Source: Kalmusia sp. IMI 367209 | Lineage: Eukaryota > Ascomycota > Dothideomycetes > Pleosporales > Didymosphaeriaceae | Length of the DNA: 64,000 nucleotides | Reading direction: 5' to 3' | NCBI GenBank assembly: GCA_027946365.1 | Contig: JAPEUQ010000003.1 | Span: forward strand, 3,658,001-3,722,000 | Shown here: positions 35,697 to 46,193 of the stretch, one piece after another | Numbering within the stretch: the stretch's first letter is position 1 | Layout: each line of letters starts with the position of its first letter | Made by a program: the position numbers and the translations under genes | The notes under the pieces: generated by a model | The model's input: the letters and a program-made list of their open reading frames with translations, nothing else | Databases searched by the model: none | Told to the model about the DNA's origin: nothing

Positions 35697-36670
35697 ACAT
35701 TTGCGCTGGCATATAACGCTACAAGATTTGCATATTTGAGTTACGATTAGGAGGCCTCTGGTTCTTTGTATCTTGTGCCCGCCCCTGGACCGCCACTTTA
35801 CTACCCTGGTCGACTTGCTAGGATACTAGGTATGTACAATATGATCTCAATATCACTGTGGCTCGTCGCCGTTGCCCTTTTCAACCGACAGTAGCTTTCA
35901 GCGTTACACTAGATCTCGTTCAAGTCTCGTTCACCTTTAGGATCGCCACTTCCTCTGTGTGAATATGCACTCCTGAGATTGTATAAGCACAGGCGTAGCA
36001 CGCATGTTCACATACCCTTGTAAACTCTCTATGTTCCCCCCACTCGTCCCAGAAGCCCTATCTCTCTTCCGACCCTATATCAACTTTGAGTAGCTACCTT
36101 TTTTCACTTCATCAGACAGAGTTCTAGGTTCGAAGCAAGCCCGCGGTTATCCGACAACTACCACGCACTTTTCGAAAGAGGCTCAACAATATCTAATTTT
36201 CATCTACGTTTCCGCTTTTAGACCACGTGTAAGGCGGGTTGTATGGGGCGTCGTAGGCGCCGCGTGCGTCTCGGTGGCATCGAAGAGACGAGCAGTCCTG
36301 TCATACCGCCACAAGATATGACTTCGATACTACGGCCGGCAAAGCGCAAGCTCTCAACATCATTACAAAACCTGGGAACATGCAAATGCATCCGCGGACC
36401 CACCATGAAAACTGCGAATATCACTCTTGCAAAATTCGCGCTGCAGCCGAAATATAACCATGGTGAGCGAGAACCTGACCCACGTGGCGCGCCTGCCTCA
36501 ACCGCAGACCTGCCAGTGTCGCCTACGAATACTGCGTGCCCACACCCAAATTCCTTCCCCAAATTATCTCACACTCACCATCCACTTGCATCTGTCCCTG
36601 TGCTTTGCCCTTTTTTTTTCTCGCGTTCTGCTGCCCTTGGCCCTGCCGAGGACTGCTGTCTAACATAAAA
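35697..36670. other. Intergenic region
   Basis: Promoter and 5' UTR of the next gene. The open frame 36243-36668 starts with an Arg-rich run and lacks any motif, so I do not call it. The last 200 bp are pyrimidine-rich. Confidence 0.5.
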
Positions 36671-39166
36671 ATGGCAGGTGATAAGACTCCCATTCGGTCG
36701 CCTCTCGACGGCTCCCATGCGCTTCAAGAGCTCCACTCCGAAATCGTGAATCTCCAAGATAACCAGCGACGGGAGTCACTTGAGGCCGAGCGCGATCCGA
36801 CCGACGTTGGCCGTGAACAAGACGAGTGCGAGCGCTCTCAACAAAAGTTTTGGACCCAGCCGGGAAGCATCGCATTGGTAGATGGAAAAATGGTTTTTGT
36901 CGACCAGGTATTTGACGACTTCATGATGAGCCACAGACGGCGCGAGAAGAGGGGGAAAGAGATGGAGTCTGACAAGATCACCAAGGGAGAGCACGATATG
37001 AGCGGCGGTTTTGCGTCGCGAGCTGGGCATGCCGGCGAGTCGCAGAAGGCCGGCGAGCTGCAGAAATGGTCGCAGCAGGGCGGTGAGCAGCACACGTTGC
37101 CGCGGTCGTGGTTCGACTATGGCCTTTCACTACGCACAGGAGTCTCTCAACCATCAATACCCCTAGCACAGTATAGCGCTTCGGCCCAGTACCCAGATCC
37201 CCCGCTAAAGCTCCAATTCTCGCAGTTCATCCAGGATACTATTGACCCGTTCAAGCACAACGGCTTCAAGGATTTTCCGAAGCTTTTGCAGGACCAAGGA
37301 CCACCGTGGTAGCCAAGCTCCTTGTCGCCGCCACCGCGGCGTCTTGCTTGTTGCAGTAATCCCAATGTTGGCGCGGACGTTGACAGGATCGTTTGCTTCA
37401 ATTGCGCTACTGTCTTCGACGACGCCAATATACGTGCCGAGGCCACATTTCAAGAACTGTCCAGCGGTAAGCAGACCAGCACAAATTCACTACTGAGAGA
37501 CTCACATTCGTCAGACCAACGCGGTTTGCAGCTCTCGAGTCACTCGCAAGGTATGGGTGTAGTGCAGAGCCGGGCCAACTCACAGCCCAAAGGCGAATCG
37601 CAATTTATTCACCGTCTTATTGACCCGCATCCAGATCCGCGAGAGCTCTCACTCCAGTATTCAGAATTTGGCAGCGAAGATATGATTCTTGATTCTGGAT
37701 CCGAAGAAGGCGCTGAACCAGAAGATAAAATCTTTTCACCCCTTCGACTTGCTTCTAAGCAGTGGACTCTGGTAAAGCAGAAAGTTGACGCGAGCCATAC
37801 CTCAGCTGGAATTTATGACGGAGCGATGCATCGGAGCACGTTCACGACATACAAATTGAGGAACCTCGTGACACATGCTAAAGCAATACGGCTTACAGAG
37901 GAACAAGAGCAAGTAGATCGCGGATGCCAGCAGATGATACTTTACGAAGGAGCACGACATGAAAATGAGAATATCACTCCAGGATTCAAAGGCCGCAAGT
38001 TTCATAAGCTCATGAATCTGCCCAAGGAAGTGCGCAACCGCATCTACCTTTTCGTATTAAAGAGCGACTCGACCATTGCTCCGCATCTCTGCAATGAGGA
38101 CCGTCCAGGGTACAAGATTCAGATCGATAATGCGAGTCCTATAAGGTTTCACGATGACAACCAAGAGATACACAATGCTACCTACAAGTTGATGAACCTC
38201 ACCCGCGTCTCGCGACAAGTCCGCACTGAGAGTCTTCCCATCTTCTACAGCGCGAACACATTTGATACCGTTGCAGACACGCCGACCTACTTCTCCCGCT
38301 TGGAGCAGCTGGGCCGTTTCCATATGATTCGCAACGTCAACTTCGTGGTCCACTTCTGGAACATTGAGAATTACGCAGCGAAGCAGCTGAGATTGCTTCT
38401 GCAAAATTTTACCGAGCAGGAAGCGTTCGAAAAGGACATTATCAAGCAGAATAATGGCGTAAAGGTGACAGATGGGGTTTCCGTCGAAAAATTAGGCCAT
38501 GCATCGGTATCGAACCAAATGGACAAGACGTATGCTGAGGCGTGCAACTCTACTAATGGTCGTTTAGTGGAAACCACGTCTGAATTCTCCCTCAAGCTTT
38601 CTTCCAAGAACACATCTCCCAATGCTTGGCCACCCCTTGAGCTCTTCAAGCCGGATCTCTCCAGGTTCTATACTGACGACTACAATGTCCTGAAGAATCA
38701 CCCACAACATGCTATGGGCGGTCTCACAGCGGTATTCCTCGTACTCCGCCAGCTGAGCTCTACATTCATCACTTCCTCAGGCGACTACAACCGCAAACTC
38801 GTTATTCATGTACCCGGTGTCTCCATTTTTGACCAGTACAAGAGCCTCGTTTACTTTCCGTCCGTCTGCGAGGGTCTCGGTATCCGCCTACATTTTGTAT
38901 CTGGTCGTAAGCTCTGTCTTGGTCAAGGCGGTTTTACGTTTAGCTGGCACCAGAGGTACCAGAAAAAGGACTTCACTGCGACTACGACTGCGGAAGCTAC
39001 AGAGGGAGAATACGCCCAGCTGCACAAGCTGATCCATGACCTTTATCCGAATATCGAGAAGGTACCGCGCCCATCGAAGCATACATACTATCGTGTCGGC
39101 TGCAAGGACAGGAAAGTGGAATGGTTCAGCATCAACACGGTGGGCGGGGGAATTCTCTCAGCTTGA
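36671..39166 (+). CDS. Uncharacterised F-box/2EXR-like protein, probably one gene with a cryptic short intron
   Basis: Two open frames in the same phase, 36671-37312 and 37313-39166, are separated only by TAG at 37310-37312. A GT-AG intron 37306-37356 (51 bases) or 37309-37356 (48 bases) would remove the stop and keep frame, giving 814 or 815 aa. The first part is charged and disordered (LQDNQRRESLEAE). The second holds CFNCATVF, then KFHKLMNLPKEVRNRIYLFVL, a typical fungal F-box/2EXR-like opening, followed by TRVSRQVRTESLPIFYSANTF; this family is expanded in Dothideomycetes. No good branch-point sequence is visible in the candidate intron, so two separate genes, or a nonsense mutation, remain possible. 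Function unknown. Confidence 0.65.
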
Positions 39167-40101
39167 TATGGGAGTGAAGTATCGAGAGGAGGTGAGGAGA
39201 AGAGGTGGGGAGAATCTCAGAAAGACTGATGTAGTGACTCGGACGATGCGTTTCTTTCTTTGTTGCGTGTCCCTGGTTGGTGTTTACGTCGACTTGAAGG
39301 GCCGAACGACAGGGATTGCAACGCGACGAGCATGATGAAGGTATATGAATCATGGCAGGCTACATTTTCTAGTATATGGTCTTCTAATGGGCCAATAAAT
39401 ATGAAGTTGCGGGCCTCATTGGTTGCTTCTGCATTCTCAGAGCAAATAGCTCTGAGTGATCACATGATAGATGAATTTGACGGAAATTCTGAACATTGTA
39501 CTTGAAATGCGTAGTTCATCTCTTTAATTGATGAGCTAAGTAATAGGTAACAACAATAGAGCCTATCTAGAGTATGTTGTCTAAATTTGGAGTAATGAAT
39601 ACTTTCCAATTGTGACGCGTTGTGTGCTGCTTACACGACTTCACTAGCCCACCAGACGCCATGCCACTATGGATGTGCGAGACGGGTAGCCGCACGAATA
39701 GAGACACGAAGACGGCGCGCCAACACGATATATCCATCCGCCTCGCATCTCAATATTGAACTTGTGGTTTATTCAACTCTACCCTGCGAGACTCCCGCAG
39801 TCGACCCCTCGCATGAAATTATACGCTCTTCCTTAATCTCGCCATCGCATGCATGGCTTCAGATGCAATCTCGGACATTTGGTGTTTGTAGGTGAGAATG
39901 CAATTCTCGGGTGAAGCCACTCGTGCGCTGACCACCTGTTTACGATGGGCCCCTGTAATTAGTTGTCCTTGCCTCGTCGCTCAATTGGTGTAATGTCAGG
40001 CTGCAGACAGACATCGCACATCCTATACCTTACACTTTAGTCACCTTCCACGCACCCGTATACAGCTCCCTCATCACATCAACTCACACGCAACAAAAAA
40101 A
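39167..40101. other. Intergenic region
   Basis: About 930 bp with no supported gene. The small frame 39620-39895 shows no motif. Confidence 0.55.
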
Positions 40102-40535
40102 ATGCATATCCGTGCTCTCCTTCTCTTCTTCGGCTTCACCGCTGCGCTCGTCCTCACCACGCCAACTCTTAAACAAGACGCCTTGGTCTTCCCTCAATGC
40201 GGCTCCATTCTCACTACTAGCAACACCAATTTCACACTGCATAACACTGGCTACATTACTTGTCTGCCGCTTGCCATGCATGGTCGTCAGATCAGCCCCT
40301 AGACGTGGGATGTTTTCGAAATTTGCGATTGCCGGCTGCACTAGTACGTACTCGATATCTATGTGGGTTAGACGGAGCGGAGCTGATTGTTTGCAGTGGG
40401 AGCGAGATGGCGAAGCCGTGCAGTAGGAATTATCTTTGGAGAGAGATTCGGGGACCGAGTATGGGGGACTTTGAGGGGTTGAGGGTCGCGGATTATGAGT
40501 GTTGGACGAAGGGGTGTGAAGCTGTGAGAGTCTGA
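40102..40535 (+). pseudogene. Small secreted cysteine-rich protein gene with in-frame TAG
   Basis: The frame opens MHIRALLLFFGFTAALVLTTP, a clear signal peptide, and continues to TAG 40300-40302. The same frame then runs on (TWDVFEICDCRLHY) to a GTACGT donor; intron 40344-40396 joins in exact phase to a second exon 40397-40535 ending at TGA. If the stop were read as CAG the product would be about 126 aa with seven Cys, the size and composition of secreted effector-like proteins. The agreement of frame and splice phase beyond the stop argues that the stop is a recent change or an error. No family recognised. Confidence 0.5.
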
Positions 40536-40984
40536 TGATGTGGTTAATAGGGGGTGAAATGTGGTTCTTCTTATGTATTCAGATTGCTGTTTCATGAGCG
40601 GTGGGAAATGGTGTATGTAAATGGTAGGAGAAAGGTGGAACCGGTCCAACGTCTGGCTTGAGTATGATTTATTTGGATGACGAGTTCATTGTGAGTCTCC
40701 AGCTTCTCATTTCCTATGAAATCATTGCTACTGCTTGATGTCTAAATCCATATATTCCTTGAACGCTTGACCTGTTCGGTCTTGCGCACCTGCCCTCGAG
40801 GTGAAGTACAGACCCACTATCGACGTCCGTGCACCTCCAGTGTTTCGATATGAACCTCGCGCCCGTCGCTGGTTGTAGCATATTTTCTACTTCAACTCAT
40901 TTTCTCGCTCCTTGCTTCGACTTCGAACACGACCCTGGCTTCTTACCAACAAGAGTAGCACCATTATCGACGGGCGCCTTCACA
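40536..40984. other. Intergenic region between two secreted-protein loci
   Basis: About 450 bp, the promoter of the next gene. An in-frame upstream extension to 40829 exists but precedes a much better signal-peptide start at 40985. Confidence 0.55.
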
Positions 40985-41817
40985 ATGCGTCTCCTCGATG
41001 TCCTTTCCCTACTTGCCTTCTGCGGTATCGCTGTTTCTGCCCATGTAGCCGTAGGTGTTAGTAGCGTTGAGCAGGCTACTTCCAAGATCAAGCGGCTAGC
41101 GGCACCGAAACTAGAACGTCGTGTAGCGAGCCATGCCCAGAAGCGCGACGAGGAGCAGTGGATCTTCGGAAAGTACAGGGCGACCGATGGCCCATGCAAG
41201 GACCAAGACTGCTACCTGACTGAGCCGAAGATCAACGGTCGCCCATATCCTTATTGCCAGGGCTTTCCAGGATCGAACGGATATACCGAGAATCAGGACC
41301 CTCGCATTGACCGCGCAACGATCAATAGGGTGGGCAAGACAGCTGATCATGTCGGCAAAGACTCAGAGTTTCCTCAATGGATCTGTTTCTTCTACAAGTA
41401 AGGAATATCTTTATAATCACCGACGAGCTAGACTGACCCTGATAGTGACTTCGACTGTGATCCTAGCAAAGGCGGAGGCCCTGGCTATCACCAATGGGCT
41501 TCTATCAATGACAAAGACTTCAACAATGGCAACCCCGACGACAGAGAACAGTACTTTTCGTTGAAGACAAACGATCAGAACCAGCAGCTGTGGTATCATA
41601 TCAAGGCCTATGGCTGCATGCTGTATGAGGATGCACCCGAGAAGACAGGCGAAGATGGAGCAGCGAATGGTCTCATGTCAGGTAGTCTGGTCGAACAGAT
41701 AGCTGCTGCCAAAGAAATTGCTGCCGGCAATGCAGCTAACGCTGGGAACGTAACCCTGGTAAGTACAGCCGCGCATATAAAAAGGCACAGCTAATCCAGA
41801 TATAGGAGCGCTTGTGA
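40985..41817 (+). CDS. Secreted protein with signal peptide and Kex2-type propeptide site
   Basis: Exons 40985-41397, 41446-41758, 41806-41817 (245 aa). The start at 40985 gives a good signal peptide (MRLLDVLSLLAFCGIAVSAH). A propeptide with dibasic sites (ERR, then QKR before DEEQW) suggests Kex2 processing. The mature part has Cys in PCKDQDCYL, YPYCQGF, WICFFY, FDCDP and YGCML, with conserved-looking WASINDKDFNN. The final exon is only four codons including the stop; without it the frame would read into the GTAAGT intron. It looks like an extracellular protein of unknown role, possibly an effector. Confidence 0.75.
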
Positions 41818-42254
41818 TCTCAAAAATCGCAAAGTTGACTATGTGTTTGGTGTCAGCTTTGCTACCGCATGTCAATTTTTGCATTTTCTTCGCCCTCGGT
41901 CATGGCGGTATTCTTTGAAGCCAAGCTGAGCCACATGGCTGAATTTGTGTCTTCTACGAGAGCGATCTCTCGCTCTGATGCTGCACATGTATCTAGACTG
42001 CATAATATAGCATACCATGATTGGCAAATAGAAAGGAAATGTTGGGTAATCTTCCACTAGCGCGAATCATATTCCAGGCTCTTCTTGTCCTTCTCACTAC
42101 CCGAAAAGCCAGGACTTAGTTTGACCGGAGATTATCAAGGCAACAGGTTGGACGTAAGTCGGATATTCAAATTTGCTGACCCTCTTTGTTCATTTCTCGT
42201 GTCTGCCCCACAAACGTCTTGCATTCTCGCCATGCAACTCATTCATCCCATCCA
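41818..42254. other. Intergenic region between convergent genes
   Basis: 3' flanks only; nothing else seen. Confidence 0.6.
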
Positions 42255-42834
42255 CTAAGCACCAGCCTCCTTCAACAAAGCCCCCAACCCTATCACAGCT
42301 CCTACAAACGGCAACACCCCCCTGAATATATGCTGCACATTCCATCTCCTCAATAAGCCCCTCACTTCTTCCGCCCTCCGCTCTCCCTCCCCCTCCTTCT
42401 TCACCTTCTTCCCAGCCGCCTCAAGCTTCCACACCGTCGGGAACACAACCGCCAAACTCCACGGTATCATGCCAAACGTAACTGCTCCCGCGATTGCGTA
42501 GGAGGTCCAGGCTGGGGAGGAAGAAGAGCGCAGACGGTACGCGTGCGTCCAATGCAGCACCGAGGTGAGGACCGCGGTGAGCGGGACGATGGGGTCAGCG
42601 TAGGATTGGATGAGGTTGAAGGAAGTGATGACGGTGCCGGTGTTGGTGGGAGAGTTGCGTAGACTTTGTTGGAGGAGGGGGATTGTGAACCAAGATAGGG
42701 AGAGGGATGTTCCTGGGGCATGTTAGTATCGGGCTTTAGCATGGGTATACGAACTTTGGGGAGGATGGATGGACGATACCTGAGAGGAATGTGCCGGTCA
42801 GTACGGCGATTGCGGGGAGGGTCGTCGATGGCAT
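42255..42834 (-). CDS. DUF1772 membrane protein (anthrone-oxygenase-like family)
   Basis: Exons 42834-42780 and 42712-42255 (170 aa), intron 66 bases. Four hydrophobic helices: TLPAIAVLTGTFLSGTSLS, the PIVPLTAVLTSVLHW region, SYAIAGAVTFGMIPWSLAVVF and a C-terminal RGVLPFVGAVIGLGALL. This is the usual DUF1772 layout, with a WTIPLL-like motif (WFTIPLL) after helix 1 and a charged loop before RWNVQHIFRGVLP. Some DUF1772 proteins oxidise anthrones to anthraquinones in polyketide pathways; many have no known role. It lies beside the accessory cluster, so membership is possible but unproven. Confidence 0.85.
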
Positions 42835-43653
42835 GATTGGAGATTGGAAGAAATCAGGTTGTAGGCTAAGGGAGCACGGATTGCAATCGTACGTCTAGGG
42901 GTGGATGAGTGAGAAAGGCGATGATGGCACGCGCAGACGCAGTTGGCCTCGGTCATATATGTACCCTTTCGCTTGCGTAGCCCATTCGGCGCATGGCCCG
43001 CAGCTCGCTCTTCGCAGCGTTCAGCTCCATCGTGTCCTACCACTGCTTTGGGACTGACGCTTCCGTGCGACGGGTAAAGCGCTTCGCAAGCACTAACGTT
43101 GGATGGAGAGTTTCCGCCCCCACAGAAAATTTCCGAGATGGGACTAGGGCTGATGAGGGAATTGCTGGGTGTGCTGTCGGGTTAGGCTGTCGGGATATGG
43201 ATGTTGCACACCTTTTGCGGAAACCTACTAGGTATTGCAATATTTCGTGCACGCTCTGCTGCTCCAGTCCCCGCCCAGGACAACAAGGGGGGTTGTATAT
43301 CTACTTTTGTGTCATAGACCTTGCGGGGACATTCTGTATAAAATAGCAGACCTGTATACTGAATTTTTGGAATCATTCTGGCTTTTCCTTAATCTAGCGA
43401 AATTATCTATATAAAGCGCTCAAGACTAGATGCATAACCTAGTGAGCCTCTTTCGGAATATCTTGTCATGAGAAATTGCGACCATGGTTGTATGTTTATT
43501 ACATTATTTTACATATGAGACTCTATCGAGATACAAGTCTGTTGAGTTGGGTGTTCCTTTCTAGATCTTCTATACTGATAATAACAAGAAGGTGTGGCGT
43601 ATGCGCTGTCTAAATGTGGTATACTGAAACTAGTCTCCAATTGTGTTTCGTGA
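42835..43653. other. Intergenic region
   Basis: About 820 bp between two minus-strand genes; marks a likely left edge of the accessory cluster. No gene or repeat supported. Confidence 0.55.
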
Positions 43654-45711
43654 TCAAGCACTTTGCTTCTCACCTTCATCTCTTTCTTTTGCGGCCTTCT
43701 CGTCCGTGGTCTCTGCTTGCGGCTTCTTAAGCACACTCTTCCATTCCAGCGAAGCGACGCCGAGGACGGCAAGACATGCCATGATCAAGCCGACCTGGAA
43801 CACCTTCCTCAGCGCCTCATTGTAGCCCACTAGCGCCGATGCCTGCACTTCTGCAGGCAGAGCGTCGAGGAAAGACGTCGCGCCTTCTGAACGAATCAAG
43901 TTTCTGTCGAACCCTGGTATTCCTGACAGATTTTTCAATAGCTGGGTGGCTAGCAGGTTCTCCCCGACCGAAATGAATATTGAAGAACCCAAGAGCTGAC
44001 CAAACAGAATGAGCGCAAGACCCATTGGCACATCAGGCTTCGGCAGCACGGTCTGCGCCGCTAGCATGGGTGTTTGGAAACAGTACCCTGTACCGATCCC
44101 GAAGAGAACTTGATAGCCGATCCACTTGTTTGCACCGGAGTTGACTTCGAGCGTTGTGAGTAGGCCGCTGCCCACTGACATCAGACATGCGCCCATGATA
44201 GCTAGTGGCGTATAGTACCCGACCTTTTGGTTGATTATGCCGCCGGTGATCATGGCGAAGATGGTGGAGCACATGAAGGGGAGGAGACGGATGCCGGAGG
44301 AGACGGCTGAGACGTGCTTGATGGACTGGAACCAGATGGGGAGGTAGTAGACTGACAGGGCTGTTAGTGTATCAATCTAGGATAAGTTCAATAGTAGCAG
44401 ATTTTCATTTAGCACATTGACTCTGTAGGGATTATGTCGATAGGGTCGAGAAGCTTACTGAAGATGTATTGCGATGCGCCGACACATACGGTGACCCATA
44501 GACCAGCAACTACGCTGCGGTACTTGAGGATGCGTGGTGGGATTGTGGCTGTCTTCGGAAGACTGATCTGAACAGTGACGAAGGCCATGAGTAGAACACC
44601 TTGGAAGACTAATAGTACAACGATCCGGCTGTTACTCCACTGAAAACGGTCAGTGGGAGACGTGGGATGATAGGTATAACGTACAGCATATGTCTGTCCA
44701 CCCCATTGAAGCGCAAGAAGAAGGCACACTACGCCTGGGAGAAGGAACATCGAGCCGGGTAGGTCAAGCTGTGATAGTTTCTGCGTCAATGGAAGCTTGG
44801 TTTGATCGCTGTCTGGAAGATCCAGAAAGAAGATAATCCCGAGCATAGCTATGGCGCAGGTTGGGAGGTTCATGTAGAAACACCTGGCATCGTAAGTAAT
44901 GTCACTATAGTGTTAGGTTTTTCAAGGATAGCTCACCACCTCCACGTCGCTCTAGAAGTAAGAGCACCACCGATGAGGGGGCCAGTGACGGATGCGACCC
45001 CCATTATTGCACCCATCAAGCCCTGTGTAGTGGGTCTCTTCGCGAGGGGGACGGTGTGCACCACACATACGATCTGGAACCTGAATGTCAATCCTGGTCT
45101 ACTTGGGCAAATGGAAACTGACTTACATTTCCAGCGAGAATGCCAGCTTCGCCCACACCTGCGATCGCTCTACCAATTATGAAGGCAATCGAGTTGGGTG
45201 CAGCCCCACATATAGCAGAGGCAACCTGGAAAAGCAGAACACTCGCGAGAAGAACGAATTTCGTGGGAAAGAAGGCGTAGAGCTTGCCAAAGAGAAGCTG
45301 AAAGGCACAACAAGTCAGGTTATACGTGCTACCATACCATCCTACGTCAGAGAGAGCCTTGAACTCGTTGCTGATACTGGGTATAGCCTATACAGAGGGA
45401 TCAATGTATGCTCGAATTCAATTATAGTGCTAGATTGCGATTCGGAGGCTGATCGGAGATTGAGTTGCCTCAGAGTTCACAATGCTATAAGGACTATCTT
45501 CGAACTTGAACGCGACAGTGGACAATGTAATGGCACTTACAGTTGAAACAATTGTTCGGTCGAGGCCGATAAGGAACACGCAGAGAAACACCGAAGCTAG
45601 GAGCAAAACTGTTTTTCGATCGAAAGTAGCCGTACTCTCTGGATGGGCATTTGCCGCCTGAACCTCAATAGTGGAGTTGTTGGTCATGCGAGCATCATGT
45701 GTCTCCGGCAT
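43654..45711 (-). CDS. MFS efflux transporter (DHA2, toxin-efflux-pump type)
   Basis: Six exons: 45711-45541, 45387-45127, 45073-44937, 44883-44685, 44639-44459, 44360-43654; phases close to give 551 aa. Marks: [17 protein letters not shown] in helix 1, [34 protein letters not shown], then [17 protein letters not shown] and GPLIGGAL. About 14 helices are expected. This subgroup includes aflatoxin/HC-toxin-type efflux pumps that export the product of the neighbouring biosynthetic genes through the plasma membrane. It is head-to-head with the Zn2Cys6 gene at 46194 and probably co-regulated. Confidence 0.9.
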
Positions 45712-46193
45712 AGTGTTGGAGATGGAAATGCGCTAGGAAATCTTAAAAGAAATGTGAAGATTGCGGCAACGGTGTTGGACGAAGACATTATGCTTGCAAG
45801 AAGTCCCTGTCTTTTAAACAATAAGGAGCGTATGGGAAATTCAGATACGCGGAGGTTACAGATGTCAATAAAATGCATAGGAGAAGAACCCGCGCTGCTG
45901 TTGGTCTACAGCTGTGGCAGATCGGCTGATTTACGCTATACCTTTACGCTATACCCAAAGTTCCCTAGGGGCGGAAGTTACGGAGGCACATACGCTAGTG
46001 TAACCTCCTATAACCTCCGTTGGATCCTCCGAGCGTCCACCTTCCCATATTCACGAGGCCATCACAGAAAGTTTCATTCTGAAGAATCTTGGCCTCTGTG
46101 TCATTTTTCTGTTTGGATCCGGCGTACTTCTCGCTGCTAACTTTGTTCCTAGAGCGTTATGCCGCGGATAGTGCGACGGCTTCTTTTGCAAGT
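45712..46193. promoter_or_regulatory. Divergent promoter, MFS pump / Zn2Cys6 factor
   Basis: The interval contains a perfect tandem 13-mer TTTACGCTATACC at 45930-45942 and 45943-45955, then CGG-N6-CGG at 45972-45983, and a 7-base inverted repeat ACGGAGG (45980-45986) / CCTCCGT (46014-46020). Zn2Cys6 proteins bind CGG triplets in direct or inverted pairs, so these are candidate operators for the adjacent regulator. Binding is inference. Confidence 0.5.

Noticed and set aside
36243..36668. 141-codon + strand frame
   Set aside because: Lies in the leader of the 36671 gene, no motif, and the last part is a pyrimidine-rich tract.
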